A stretch of DNA of 64,000 nucleotides from JACDAE01 sp963717195 (GTDB lineage Bacteria; Chloroflexota; Ktedonobacteria; Ktedonobacterales; Ktedonobacteraceae): positions 186,001 through 250,000 of the forward strand of contig CAVQVR010000001.1 of assembly GCA_963717195.1 (NCBI GenBank). The letters are read 5' to 3'. Position 1 is the first letter of the stretch. Each line of letters begins with the position of its first letter. Below the pieces are notes generated by a model. It was given only the letters and a program-made list of their open reading frames with translations. It made no database searches and was not told where the DNA came from. A program made the position numbers and the translations under genes. Below, in pieces: positions 25,881 to 34,430 of this stretch.

Positions 25881-26592
25881 ACCCATTGAGGCTGGGCAAC
25901 TTCGTATCTTACTCGCCGACGATCATGATATTTTGCGTCAAGGGCTCAAATTGCTCCTGGAAGCTCAGCCGGATCTTCATGTCGTAGGCGAGGCACGCAC
26001 AGGAAGGAGCGCAGTAGAGCAAGCAACAGCATTGCAGCCCGATATTGTGGTCCTGGACATCAGTATGCCTGATATGGATGGGCTGGAAGCCTGCCAGCAT
26101 ATCCACAGACACCATCCAGACATACAGGTCTTGATTCTGACGATGCATGAGAGTGAGGAGTACTTTTTGCAAGCGCTCCGTATGGGTGCCACTGGCTATC
26201 TCGTCAAAAAGGCCGCACCAGCCGAACTGTGTGCAGCTGTTCGTACCATCGCACAGGGAGGTGCTTTTCTCTACCCTGGACTGGCAAAAGCACTCATCCG
26301 AGCTTATCTGGCACCTAAAAATAAGGAGCAAGCAGTTGCACCCGCCCAACCAGAAAGTGCAAAAGACACTATGCTTTCACAGGTATTCTCAGCACTGACA
26401 CCACGCGAGTTAGAAGTGCTGAAACTGGTCGCCGAGGGCCATACCAATCAGGAAATCGCGGATCAACTGGTATTGAGCATCAAAACAGTACAGGCACACC
26501 GTGCTAATGTCATGGAAAAGCTTGGACTCCACGATATCACTCACCTTGTACGTTTTGCGCTACGGTATGGCTTAATTGCATCGGATCTCTAA
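25870..26592 (+). CDS. NarL/LuxR-family response regulator
   Basis: The 240-residue protein has a receiver domain (about residues 10-130; Asp17-Asp18 pocket, phospho-acceptor Asp63 in VVLDISMPDMDG, Lys in LVKKAAP). A Gln/Ala-rich linker leads to a LuxR helix-turn-helix (about 175-235; TPRELEVLKLVAEGHTNQEI, SIKTVQAHRANVMEKLG). It is the partner of the overlapping kinase. Target genes are unknown; the heparinase-like gene 37 bp downstream could be in the same transcript. Confidence 0.94.
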   Translation: MVTEPIEAGQLRILLADDHDILRQGLKLLLEAQPDLHVVGEARTGRSAVEQATALQPDIVVLDISMPDMDGLEACQHIHRHHPDIQVLILTMHESEEYFLQALRMGATGYLVKKAAPAELCAAVRTIAQGGAFLYPGLAKALIRAYLAPKNKEQAVAPAQPESAKDTMLSQVFSALTPRELEVLKLVAEGHTNQEIADQLVLSIKTVQAHRANVMEKLGLHDITHLVRFALRYGLIASDL

Positions 26593-26629
26593 AACAGTCA
26601 AACACTAAAAAGCAAGGAGACACTTTTCT

Positions 26630-28435
26630 TTGTCAGTATCACCCACTCGCCCTTTCAACATTACAGAAGCTCAACTGCTCCATACATGCACAACCCATAA
26701 AGCATCTTTCCCTGAACTTGAAACGGCTCGACTTCAACGTGAAATACTTCTTCAGGCTCCGCAAACGCAATTGATACTTGCTCATACCGAACAGGCAATG
26801 AAGGGTATTGAACATATTCCGCAAACTGATTACACCTCGTATCGCGCATTCCAACGCATTGGTGAACGTGGTCATTATGAAGCAGCCTATTTTCTCAAGC
26901 GTACACGCCTGGCTGCTGCTGCATTACGCCTGTTCTTTGGTCAGACTGACTTCAAAGATAGTGTACAAGACTATCTCTGGCATATATGCGAAGAGACGAA
27001 CTGGGTGCTGCCAGCTCATGAGAATGTCATGATCGATCTTTTCGCGGCTGAAACAGGCTTTGTTCTGGCTGAAACGCTCCTTCTCCTCGGCGAGATCCTG
27101 GATAGCGAGGTTCGTCATCGTGTGCGTCAGGAGATCGAACAACGTATCTTTACTCCTTACCTGCGCTTCTATGCTTCGCACTGGTGGTATACGACGGACC
27201 ATAACTGGAATGGTGTATGCAATAGCGCCATTGCCGCGACATTTTTGCTGCTGGAACCGGAGCCAGAGCGTACGTTACAGGCACTTACCATCGCACTACA
27301 GGGACTACAGGTTTTTGTGGATCGTGCTTTTGAAGACGATGGCAGCTCGTCCGAAGGCGTCAGCTACTGGCACTATGGACTGATGAATTTCGTCGCTCTT
27401 TCCGAATTCCTCTACGCCCGCAGCCAGGGAGAGATTAACCTGCTGGCTTCAACACGTCTACGGCAGATCGCCGCCTATCCTGCTCAAGTACAACTTCACG
27501 GTTCACAATTTGCCAGCTTCTCCGATTGCGACGAAAGCGTCGAATTCAATCCAGGCATTCTGATTCGTCTCGCCGAACGCACACATGAGCTATCCGCAAA
27601 AAATCTCCTTGCCCTCCCAGCACAACCGGGTATAGATTGGCGTTTGACCATGATGCTACGCAACATCCTCTGGTGGGATGGTACCCAACCCTCTTCCACC
27701 CAATTAGATGATGCATGGCTGAAGACGAGTGGCATTGTACGTATGGTAACAAAGAATTCCTGGCATGATAGTGTTGTCCTGATAGTTAAGGCCGGACACA
27801 ATGGAGAAAATCATAATCACAACGATGTAGGTAGCTTTATCTTAAACGTCGCAGGCGAAAATCTGCTGGTTGACCCCAGTCGCGGTCTGTACTCACGCGC
27901 TTATTTTAGCGCACAACGCTATGAAAATATATTTGCTAACTCATACGGACACAGCGTACCAATAATCAATGGAATGTTACAGGCACCAGGCCATGCTTTC
28001 GCGGGCCACATCGAGCAGGTCAACACTCAGGGACCACACAAGCAGGTAAAGCTGGAATTCGGCAAAGCCTACCCTATCCCGGAGCTACTCAGTGCAAAGC
28101 GTCAACTACTCCTGGGCATAGATGGTGAGGAGGCTGGAACAGCCTGGCTACATGATATCTTCACCTTCAGCAATGCACCATCCCAGGTCGAAGAGGTATT
28201 CATAACATGGCAAGAATGTACAATAGATAGCGCCACCGCACGTATTCACGGTCAACAGTATGACCTGCTTTTGACAATAGAGCATCCACATGATGTACAT
28301 TTTGCAATGGAAAAATTAGAAAAAGAGAGTCGAGCTAACGAGAAAATAGATGTATTGAAACGCATCAGTATCGTGTTGCCCCAGGCAACAGAGATACAGG
28401 TGAGCATGCGTATGCAACTTATTAGACACAAATAA
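26630..28435 (+). CDS. heparinase II/III-family polysaccharide lyase-like protein
   Basis: The 601-residue protein has an N-terminal all-alpha toroid part (about residues 60-340) with DHNWNGVCNSAIAATFLLLE and GVSYWHYGLMNF. A beta-sandwich C-terminal part begins near VKAGHNGENHNHNDVGSF, the His/Asn-rich metal and substrate motif of heparinase II/III lyases. No signal peptide is visible, so it may act on imported oligosaccharides, although family members are often secreted. The start appears to be TTG at 26630, 12 nt after AAGGAGA. Substrate is unknown (uronic-acid-containing glycan likely). Confidence 0.82.
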   Translation: MSVSPTRPFNITEAQLLHTCTTHKASFPELETARLQREILLQAPQTQLILAHTEQAMKGIEHIPQTDYTSYRAFQRIGERGHYEAAYFLKRTRLAAAALRLFFGQTDFKDSVQDYLWHICEETNWVLPAHENVMIDLFAAETGFVLAETLLLLGEILDSEVRHRVRQEIEQRIFTPYLRFYASHWWYTTDHNWNGVCNSAIAATFLLLEPEPERTLQALTIALQGLQVFVDRAFEDDGSSSEGVSYWHYGLMNFVALSEFLYARSQGEINLLASTRLRQIAAYPAQVQLHGSQFASFSDCDESVEFNPGILIRLAERTHELSAKNLLALPAQPGIDWRLTMMLRNILWWDGTQPSSTQLDDAWLKTSGIVRMVTKNSWHDSVVLIVKAGHNGENHNHNDVGSFILNVAGENLLVDPSRGLYSRAYFSAQRYENIFANSYGHSVPIINGMLQAPGHAFAGHIEQVNTQGPHKQVKLEFGKAYPIPELLSAKRQLLLGIDGEEAGTAWLHDIFTFSNAPSQVEEVFITWQECTIDSATARIHGQQYDLLLTIEHPHDVHFAMEKLEKESRANEKIDVLKRISIVLPQATEIQVSMRMQLIRHK

Positions 28436-28968
28436 TTGAACAGGCAATTGATCAGCTTATCACCGAGACTATGTCAAAGCCCAAATATACAACAAAGGAG
28501 AGCCAGAAACTGGACTCTCCTTTGTGCCCCCCAGAAAAGGGACTCGTATGCCGAGTCGAGAGGCTTCTCCCCCAAGTCACCTCTCTGTAGCATATACCTG
28601 TTTGTTCTTATAAGACGTTTTTGTGAAGCAACCTCCACTAAACCATCTCTTTCCTGCTTCAGCCAGACTATCCCGAAGAACCTTCAGAATGCTCTGTCCA
28701 CAGGCGTTACTTCCCACCGAACAGGCGGTACTCGTCCCTTGCCATGATGTTAACATGTAGCGGTGATCCCCCCCCAGGGTCACCACCACACGTAACATTT
28801 CGTTCCCCACACATATAATACCCAATAGCCAGTAAAAAAAGGTTGACGACGTGTTGAGATGCTATGGAGATTCATCGGAATACGACAATTCATGGTTAAG
28901 AAACCAACATGCCAACATTTTCACGCTCAGTCTCCCCAATTACATACTCAATTGTTCCTCTGGGAACA
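28436..28968. other. 533-bp intergenic region with hairpins and a possible transposase remnant
   Basis: The region has a terminator-like hairpin (28492..28525) and a second small inverted repeat GACTCG/CGAGTC (28541..28557). On the minus strand the frame 28577..28825 contains VGSNACGQSILKVLRDSLAEAG, which weakly resembles the end of IS605-type OrfB/TnpB proteins. No start, zinc finger or catalytic part is present. I would not call a gene here. Confidence 0.4.
28492..28525 (+). terminator. hairpin after the heparinase-like gene
   Basis: ACAAAGGAGAG (28492..28502) pairs with CTCTCCTTTGT (28515..28525) around a 12-nt loop, 56 bp after the stop codon. No strong T run follows, so termination is likely but not certain. 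Confidence 0.45.
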
Positions 28969-29460
28969 TCACGCAACGGATAGTAACTTGCCCGTTTTCA
29001 CATCATAGATAAAACCACGTATCTCGATGCTCTCTGGAATAAGCGCAGAGGAACGCAAAAACGCAATGTCATCACGCACCGACTGCTCCAGATCCTTAAA
29101 AGGCAGGAAGGCGATATGGTCCGCGTCGGCATGCAGATCGTGTTTGACCTTCTCATAAATCACTTCATCCGTAAACGTGAGCATGCCACAATCGGTATGG
29201 TGCAAAATGACAATGGTATTGGTACCTAACAGTTGCTCCGAAATAACAAGCGAACGCAGCGCATCCGCAGCTCGTCCACCCGCGTTACGGATCACATGGG
29301 CATCACCCTCTTCTAATCCTAACGCACGTGCCGGATCCAGACGGGCATCCATACAGGCAAGCACGGCGACTTTTCTTCCTGGCGGTAAGGGCAGATCACC
29401 CTTTTCAAATTTCGCCGCGTACTGCTCGTTGGCTTGCAGAAACTCATCAACAACTGACAT
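28969..29460 (-). CDS. beta-class carbonic anhydrase
   Basis: The 163-residue enzyme has the zinc ligands Cys36 (LACMDAR), His88 and Cys91 (HHTDCGM) and the Asp38-Arg40 dyad of beta-carbonic anhydrases. RNAGGR is also conserved. It interconverts CO2 and bicarbonate in the cytoplasm. Its shortness places it in the compact clade found in Mycobacterium and many Gram-positives. It stands alone, minus strand, with AAAGGAGT before the ATG. No carbon-fixation genes are near. Confidence 0.93.
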   Translation of the reverse strand: MSVVDEFLQANEQYAAKFEKGDLPLPPGRKVAVLACMDARLDPARALGLEEGDAHVIRNAGGRAADALRSLVISEQLLGTNTIVILHHTDCGMLTFTDEVIYEKVKHDLHADADHIAFLPFKDLEQSVRDDIAFLRSSALIPESIEIRGFIYDVKTGKLLSVA

Positions 29461-29631
29461 ACATTTACTCCTTTACTCCTTCTCAAAAAGGGATATGGGA
29501 CACTCCTTAAAAACGCTACTTCATCCTCACCCATTCACGATATCACATCTCTATTATGCTTTCAAGTTATATAATTTATTCATAATAATTATAATTGGAC
29601 ATCTTATCTGACAAAAACACACACAACTTTC

Positions 29632-30663
29632 TCAAAACACCAACGAGCCAGCCGTCACTCCTACCACCACCGCTATCACCACAAAATCCACCCAACTAAA
29701 CGTCGCCTCGTACAGCATCGTCTGCTTCCCATCAACCTCGTAGCCTCGCGCCTCCAGAGCCGTTGCCAGATCCGAGGCACGACGAAACGATCCCTGCATC
29801 AATGGCACAAATAACATAGATAAACTATGCAAACGCTCAATCATAGTGCCACGGGTGAGATCAGCACCACGTGCACTTTGCGCCTTGATTAATTGCTCGG
29901 CCTCGTCAACAAGCGTGGGAATAAAACGCAACGCTAGCAGGGCCATCAAGGCAAAGTCATCAACGGGCAGTTTCAAACGGCGCAAAGGAGAGAGCAAGAG
30001 TGTGACTCCTTCAATCAATGCCACAGGCGAGGTTGTCATGGTCAGGACCAGTGCGAAGATCAGCAGGGCCATCAAGACGAGAAAGCTACTCATAAATACC
30101 CAGGTGCCACCATACGTGATAGTATATGGCCCGATTGGGAGCGATTGTGTCGCGGCATTACCTGCAATCAACCAGAAGAGAGTAAACGCCAGCAACGCCG
30201 TAAGCAGAATAAGCATTTTGAGGAATCTGAGCCACCTCCGTCGCCAAAACACGCGTAAGGATGGGAGCAAAGAGGAGAGAAATAATAAAGCACATCCACT
30301 TCCCAAAATAAGAAGGATCATACGTGCAAGGCCATATGACATAACAAGAGGACCAGCCACGTACAGTTTTCTTGCATCAACGTCAGTGGTCGGCAGCGTC
30401 GGACCAATCCCCAGGATAAAAAAAATGACGATCAGCCAGGTACGACGCCATATCTCACGTGCAGAAATTCTAGCGCAGGCTACAACTACTCCCACCAGCA
30501 CTACAAGTACAATAAAAGGTACAAAATGCCATTCGCGATGGCTGGCTAGTATCTGCCAGACAACCAGCCATGCGATTAGCAGCAATTTTGTTCTAGATTG
30601 TAACCTGTGCACCAGGCTATTTCCTGGATAATAGATGCCTAATGGAATACTTCTAAACAACAT
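29632..30663 (-). CDS. ecfT: ECF transporter transmembrane component EcfT
   Basis: The 343-residue protein belongs to the CbiQ/EcfT family. It has several membrane helices and the two Ala-Arg-Gly signatures on the cytoplasmic coupling helices (QSARGADL at about 280 and LEARGYEV at about 318), which contact the ATPases. It couples ATP hydrolysis to toppling of the S component. It is longer than typical EcfT (about 265) because of an extended first half with extra helices. It is the last gene of a four-gene operon, 6 bp after the ATPase gene. Confidence 0.9.
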   Translation of the reverse strand: MLFRSIPLGIYYPGNSLVHRLQSRTKLLLIAWLVVWQILASHREWHFVPFIVLVVLVGVVVACARISAREIWRRTWLIVIFFILGIGPTLPTTDVDARKLYVAGPLVMSYGLARMILLILGSGCALLFLSSLLPSLRVFWRRRWLRFLKMLILLTALLAFTLFWLIAGNAATQSLPIGPYTITYGGTWVFMSSFLVLMALLIFALVLTMTTSPVALIEGVTLLLSPLRRLKLPVDDFALMALLALRFIPTLVDEAEQLIKAQSARGADLTRGTMIERLHSLSMLFVPLMQGSFRRASDLATALEARGYEVDGKQTMLYEATFSWVDFVVIAVVVGVTAGSLVF

Positions 30664-30669
30664 AAAATA

Positions 30670-31551
30670 TTACTCTTTTTGCGATGTATGAGGTACATTT
30701 ATTGTATTGCGCAACCACAGAAATGCTTCGTCAAGCGTAAATATCTCTACTGGAATTGCGAGTCCTCGTGCGCGTAATAGCGCTAGCAGCTCGCCCAGCG
30801 GAGGCGCGGCCAGTCCATATTGACGCAGACGTTCGCTCTCAATAAAGATGCTACGCGGCGTGCCCTGCATGACCAGGCGTCCATCGTGCAGGACAAAGAG
30901 CTGGTCGGCCAGCGATGCAACTTCGGCCATATCGTGCGAAACCAGGATAATCGTTATGCCCTGGACTTCCTGAGCACGGCGCAGATATGCATAAAACTCG
31001 GCACGTCCATCTGCATCAAGGCCAACGGTTGGCTCGTCAAGAATAAGAATATGCGGCAGCATAGCAAGCACTCCTGCCAGCGCAACACGCCTCCGCTGTC
31101 CTCCACTGAGATCAAAGGGTGAACGCCTCCCATATTCATGATAAGGCAAACCAACTGTATCCAGAGCAGCAATCACACGAGCGCGAATTTCATGGCGACC
31201 CAGTTTCATGCGTTGCGGCCCAAAAGCGACATCGGCAAAGACGGTCCGTTCAAAGAGTTGCCCCTCGGGAAACTGAAAAAGCATCCCGACTCTCTGACGC
31301 ATGACACGTAAGTCTACGCCTCTTGCTCCTACATCAATGCCATCTACTATTACCGTCCCTTTTGTGGGGCGCAGGAGACCATTGAAGTGTTGTACCAGTG
31401 TGCTCTTGCCCGATCCCGTGACGCCTATTACCGCAACGCAGCTACCATGTGCAATCTCCAGATTGATATCAATCAGCGCCTCTTTGCTGATCATGCCTGA
31501 CTGATAAGTATGAAAAAGATGTTGGGTCACAATAATTGGTTCTGAAGTCAA
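30670..31551 (-). CDS. ecfA2: ECF transporter ATPase EcfA2-type
   Basis: The 293-residue ABC ATPase has Walker A GVTGSGKSTLV, Q-loop FQFPEGQLF, signature LSGGQRRRVALAG and Walker B ILILDEPTVGLD. The C-terminal extension (about 215-290) is of the EcfA type, which holds the heterodimer together. It pairs with the ATPase encoded immediately upstream; the two genes overlap by 4 bp. Energises uptake of a vitamin or metal through EcfT. Confidence 0.93.
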   Translation of the reverse strand: MTSEPIIVTQHLFHTYQSGMISKEALIDINLEIAHGSCVAVIGVTGSGKSTLVQHFNGLLRPTKGTVIVDGIDVGARGVDLRVMRQRVGMLFQFPEGQLFERTVFADVAFGPQRMKLGRHEIRARVIAALDTVGLPYHEYGRRSPFDLSGGQRRRVALAGVLAMLPHILILDEPTVGLDADGRAEFYAYLRRAQEVQGITIILVSHDMAEVASLADQLFVLHDGRLVMQGTPRSIFIESERLRQYGLAAPPLGELLALLRARGLAIPVEIFTLDEAFLWLRNTINVPHTSQKE

Positions 31552-32423
31552 TGCAACAACTCCCTTGCCAGCGCTTCTATCGTTACAGCGTCGCGTGCAA
31601 TGGGAAATCCTGCATCGCGCAAACGAGCGGCCAATGCGATGGGTTCAGGAATTGCTAAATTGAGGGCACGTAGTCGCTCCAGATCAACAAAAATCTCGGC
31701 TGGAGTGCCTTCAAGAATGATCTGCCCACGTTCCATTACTACGACGCGTTGGGCAAGAGCAGCCTCTTCTAAAAAGTGCGTTACCTGGATAATCGTCAAT
31801 CCATGTTCCCTATTGAGCTGATGAAGCAGTTCCGTAATCTCCTGGCGCGAAAGAGGATCAAGCATAGAAGTGGCCTCATCAGCGATGATACATTGCGGGC
31901 GCAATGCTAATATACCGGCAATTGCCAGCCGCTGCCTCTGTCCACCAGAAAGCTTATGCGGTGGTAACAGACTCAGGTGCTCAATCCCCACGGCGGCGAG
32001 CGCCCAGGCCACGCGTTCGCGGATTAGAGGAATGGCAAGGCCACGCACAGTCAATCCCCAGGCCACATCATCCTTGACTATCGTTGCAATAATCTGATTA
32101 TCAGGATTTTGCAGAATCATTCCCACATGATCTCGAATAGCACGCTGGCTGGCTCCATCTCGCGTATCCAGCCCATCAACCAGTACATGCCCACTATCGG
32201 GCAATAATAATGCATTACAATGACGTGCCAACGTCGACTTGCCACTACCATTATGGCCCAGTACAACCACATACTCTCCTGGCCATATCTGCAAGCTTAC
32301 ATTGTGCAGAGCCAACACAGGCCGAATCGTACGCTGCTCCTGACCATCTCGCATACCCGGCTGGTTCTGAACAGGATAAGAGTAACAGAGAGATTCTATA
32401 TCAATCAAAGGAGAAGAATTCAT
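31548..32423 (-). CDS. ecfA1: ECF transporter ATPase EcfA1-type
   Basis: The 291-residue ABC ATPase has Walker A GHNGSGKSTLA, Q-loop LQNPDNQIIA, signature LSGGQRQRLAIAG and a Walker B with Ala after Asp (IIADEATSMLD). The QNPDNQ segment is typical of EcfA1. It overlaps the S-component-like gene upstream by 4 bp and the second ATPase gene downstream by 4 bp, so translation of the whole set is coupled. Confidence 0.93.
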   Translation of the reverse strand: MNSSPLIDIESLCYSYPVQNQPGMRDGQEQRTIRPVLALHNVSLQIWPGEYVVVLGHNGSGKSTLARHCNALLLPDSGHVLVDGLDTRDGASQRAIRDHVGMILQNPDNQIIATIVKDDVAWGLTVRGLAIPLIRERVAWALAAVGIEHLSLLPPHKLSGGQRQRLAIAGILALRPQCIIADEATSMLDPLSRQEITELLHQLNREHGLTIIQVTHFLEEAALAQRVVVMERGQIILEGTPAEIFVDLERLRALNLAIPEPIALAARLRDAGFPIARDAVTIEALARELLH

Positions 32424-33172
32424 TCACCCACCTTGTGCCCCTTCATAATACCCCACTTAAGCGCCACCCTGATACTACGACGATTGAGGCGGCGCAGAAG
32501 TCTCCCCACACGTCCACCGGGAAATGGTCGTACATCGTAGCCAAGCAGGCGCACAAACGAATTTGTGAACACATAAATGACAAACACGACTGGACATAAC
32601 ACTACCCATAGTCCAATATAAAACGAGAGGATCCAGTAGCGAAATGCCACATTTGCCAGCGACGAGATTGGTGGATAGATGCTATGCCTCCACCAATCTG
32701 CCAGGCCAACGTGGGCTGTCAATCCATCGATAAGCGAAATAAGCGTTGTGTAGGTTGAATGGAGCACATCGACAAGGGTACTCAGTGGGACAGCGAAAAT
32801 AAAAGAGGTGAGAACGATCATAGCATAAAAGGCCAGTGCTCCACAGGTAACGCCAACCAGGAGCAGGGGAAGAAGAGGTATGCGCCGCTTCATAGTCACG
32901 CCCAAGAAGAGACCTCCCATGCACTCTAAGAGCAAGTAGAGCACAGATTGTGTGCCCACAATGATTGTGATGACGAAGACGGCCACGCATAAACTCATGA
33001 TGCCCACGTAGAGACCGCGCCTTAGCACAAGGACCGCAAAGACAATAAAGGTCAGCAGGCGAAAGACCTGTCCCCCGATTGGAAGATAGATTGCCAGCAG
33101 TTGGAAGAGCACAGCAATATCTGCCAATAGTGCGCCCTCTGCTATCTCTACCGCCTTCAAGTCGCGAAACAT
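32420..33172 (-). CDS. ECF S component-like membrane protein (substrate-binding subunit)
   Basis: The 250-residue protein has about six membrane helices between residues 10 and 215 and a basic C-terminus. Its position as first gene of the operon, its size and helix layout fit a substrate-binding S component, possibly DUF2232/YybS-related. It has none of the sequence marks by which I would know riboflavin, thiamine, biotin, folate or cobalt S components. Its start has GGAGAGAG upstream, and no riboswitch can be recognised in the 285-bp divergent leader. The substrate is therefore open. Confidence 0.6.
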   Translation of the reverse strand: MFRDLKAVEIAEGALLADIAVLFQLLAIYLPIGGQVFRLLTFIVFAVLVLRRGLYVGIMSLCVAVFVITIIVGTQSVLYLLLECMGGLFLGVTMKRRIPLLPLLLVGVTCGALAFYAMIVLTSFIFAVPLSTLVDVLHSTYTTLISLIDGLTAHVGLADWWRHSIYPPISSLANVAFRYWILSFYIGLWVVLCPVVFVIYVFTNSFVRLLGYDVRPFPGGRVGRLLRRLNRRSIRVALKWGIMKGHKVGE

Positions 33173-33457
33173 GCTCTCTCCCTCTCATTAAAGTAGAACC
33201 CCAACGCAGGTTCCCATTCATAAAACCCATGCTATAGTTTTTCCTGGTCCATTGTAATAGTTTTTTGTGCGAGAGGCAAGAGATAGAGAGCACGATGGGC
33301 CAGATAGCTTGCTTCACAAACAAAGAGCGAACGGCTATATGATAAACCGGCATGATAATGATATATGAAGGGTAACGATCGAACAGCAAGAAACACCCTC
33401 AAAAAATATGTTACAATTCAGTATCCTGTCCGGTTATTAGTTACAAAAGAGGGGATT

Positions 33458-34159
33458 ATGAGCCAATCATTACCTGTAGATGAACAACTTCGCCACGATT
33501 TCCAGGTTCGTGACCTCATCACCCGCGAATTGGAGACACGCTTTGCGCCAGAGGATGATGCCTTACGCAACTCACTTGTGAGAGCACAGGCCGCTGATCT
33601 GCCTGCAATCCAGATTTCACCCCTACAAGGAAAACTCTTGCAGGTTCTCGCGCTGGCCTGTGGAGCACGTCGCATCCTGGAGATTGGTGTCCTGGCTGGA
33701 TATTCTGGCACCTGGTTGGCACGCAGTCTTCCTCCAGATGGCAAGTTGACTTCGCTAGAGATTAATCCTAAAAATGCGGAGGTTGCCCGTGCGACTTTTG
33801 CTGAAGCTGGCCTCAGTGATCGCACCGAGGTACGTGTAGGTCCCGCGCTCGATCTCTTACCAGCACTCGTTCCTGAAGCTCCTTTCGACCTGATCTTCAT
33901 CGATGCCGATAAAGGGAATAGTCCGCAGTACCTGGACTGGGCCATCACTTTGAGCCGCGTTGGATCGCTGATCGTGGCCGATAATGTTATTCGTGGTGGA
34001 CGTGTTTTTCAGACACCACCTCCTGATGAAAGCGCGAGAGGCATGGCGGCGTATAATCGCAAAATCCTGCAACATCCCCGCCTGGTGAGTGTGGCCATCC
34101 CTAATGATGAGGATGGGATGGATGGTTTTGCTATTTCGGTTGTACAGCCGCTCTGGTAA
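33458..34159 (+). CDS. class I SAM-dependent O-methyltransferase (COMT/CCoAOMT-like)
   Basis: The 233-residue protein has the O-methyltransferase family 3 layout: ILEIGVLAGYSGTWLA (SAM motif I), SLEINPKNAEVA, FDLIFIDADKGNSPQYL (metal-binding Asp) and IVADNVIRGG. These enzymes methylate catechol-like hydroxyls with Mg2+. An open frame runs back to 33365, but GAGGGGATT directly precedes ATG 33458. It is divergent from the ECF transporter operon, and no pathway partner is beside it, so the substrate is unknown. Confidence 0.92.
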   Translation: MSQSLPVDEQLRHDFQVRDLITRELETRFAPEDDALRNSLVRAQAADLPAIQISPLQGKLLQVLALACGARRILEIGVLAGYSGTWLARSLPPDGKLTSLEINPKNAEVARATFAEAGLSDRTEVRVGPALDLLPALVPEAPFDLIFIDADKGNSPQYLDWAITLSRVGSLIVADNVIRGGRVFQTPPPDESARGMAAYNRKILQHPRLVSVAIPNDEDGMDGFAISVVQPLW

Positions 34160-34348
34160 TATTGCCAATCGAAGAGCAATCCGCATTGCGCATCAGATTG
34201 GGGCAAGATGCAATTCCTTTTGTGACATTGCGCATCAAGGAGCAGCAGGCACGGAATAGCCTGGCCCCTATCCTGATGCGCATAATTATTGTTCTACATT
34301 GGATGAATTTATCATCCGTATTAACCTCATCGGTATGCTAGTACCGTG

Positions 34349-34378
34349 TTGCCAACTCTCCTCAAAGCATGCTATAGT
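34349..34378 (+). promoter_or_regulatory. promoter of the UvrD-like helicase gene
   Basis: TTGCCA (34349..34354), 18-nt spacer, TATAGT (34373..34378) with an extended TGC before it. It lies 52 bp upstream of the ATG. Confidence 0.6.
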
Positions 34379-34430
34379 AAATCCTCGTGAGAGACTAACA
34401 ACTATAAAAACTGCAGGAAGAATTTCATAA

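Noticed and set aside
28577..28825. 82-codon minus-strand frame as an independent gene
   Set aside because: No ribosome site or complete domain; kept only as a possible transposase remnant.
33173..33457. Riboswitch upstream of the ECF transporter operon
   Set aside because: I looked for thiamine, cobalamin, riboflavin and folate riboswitch cores on the minus strand and found none.
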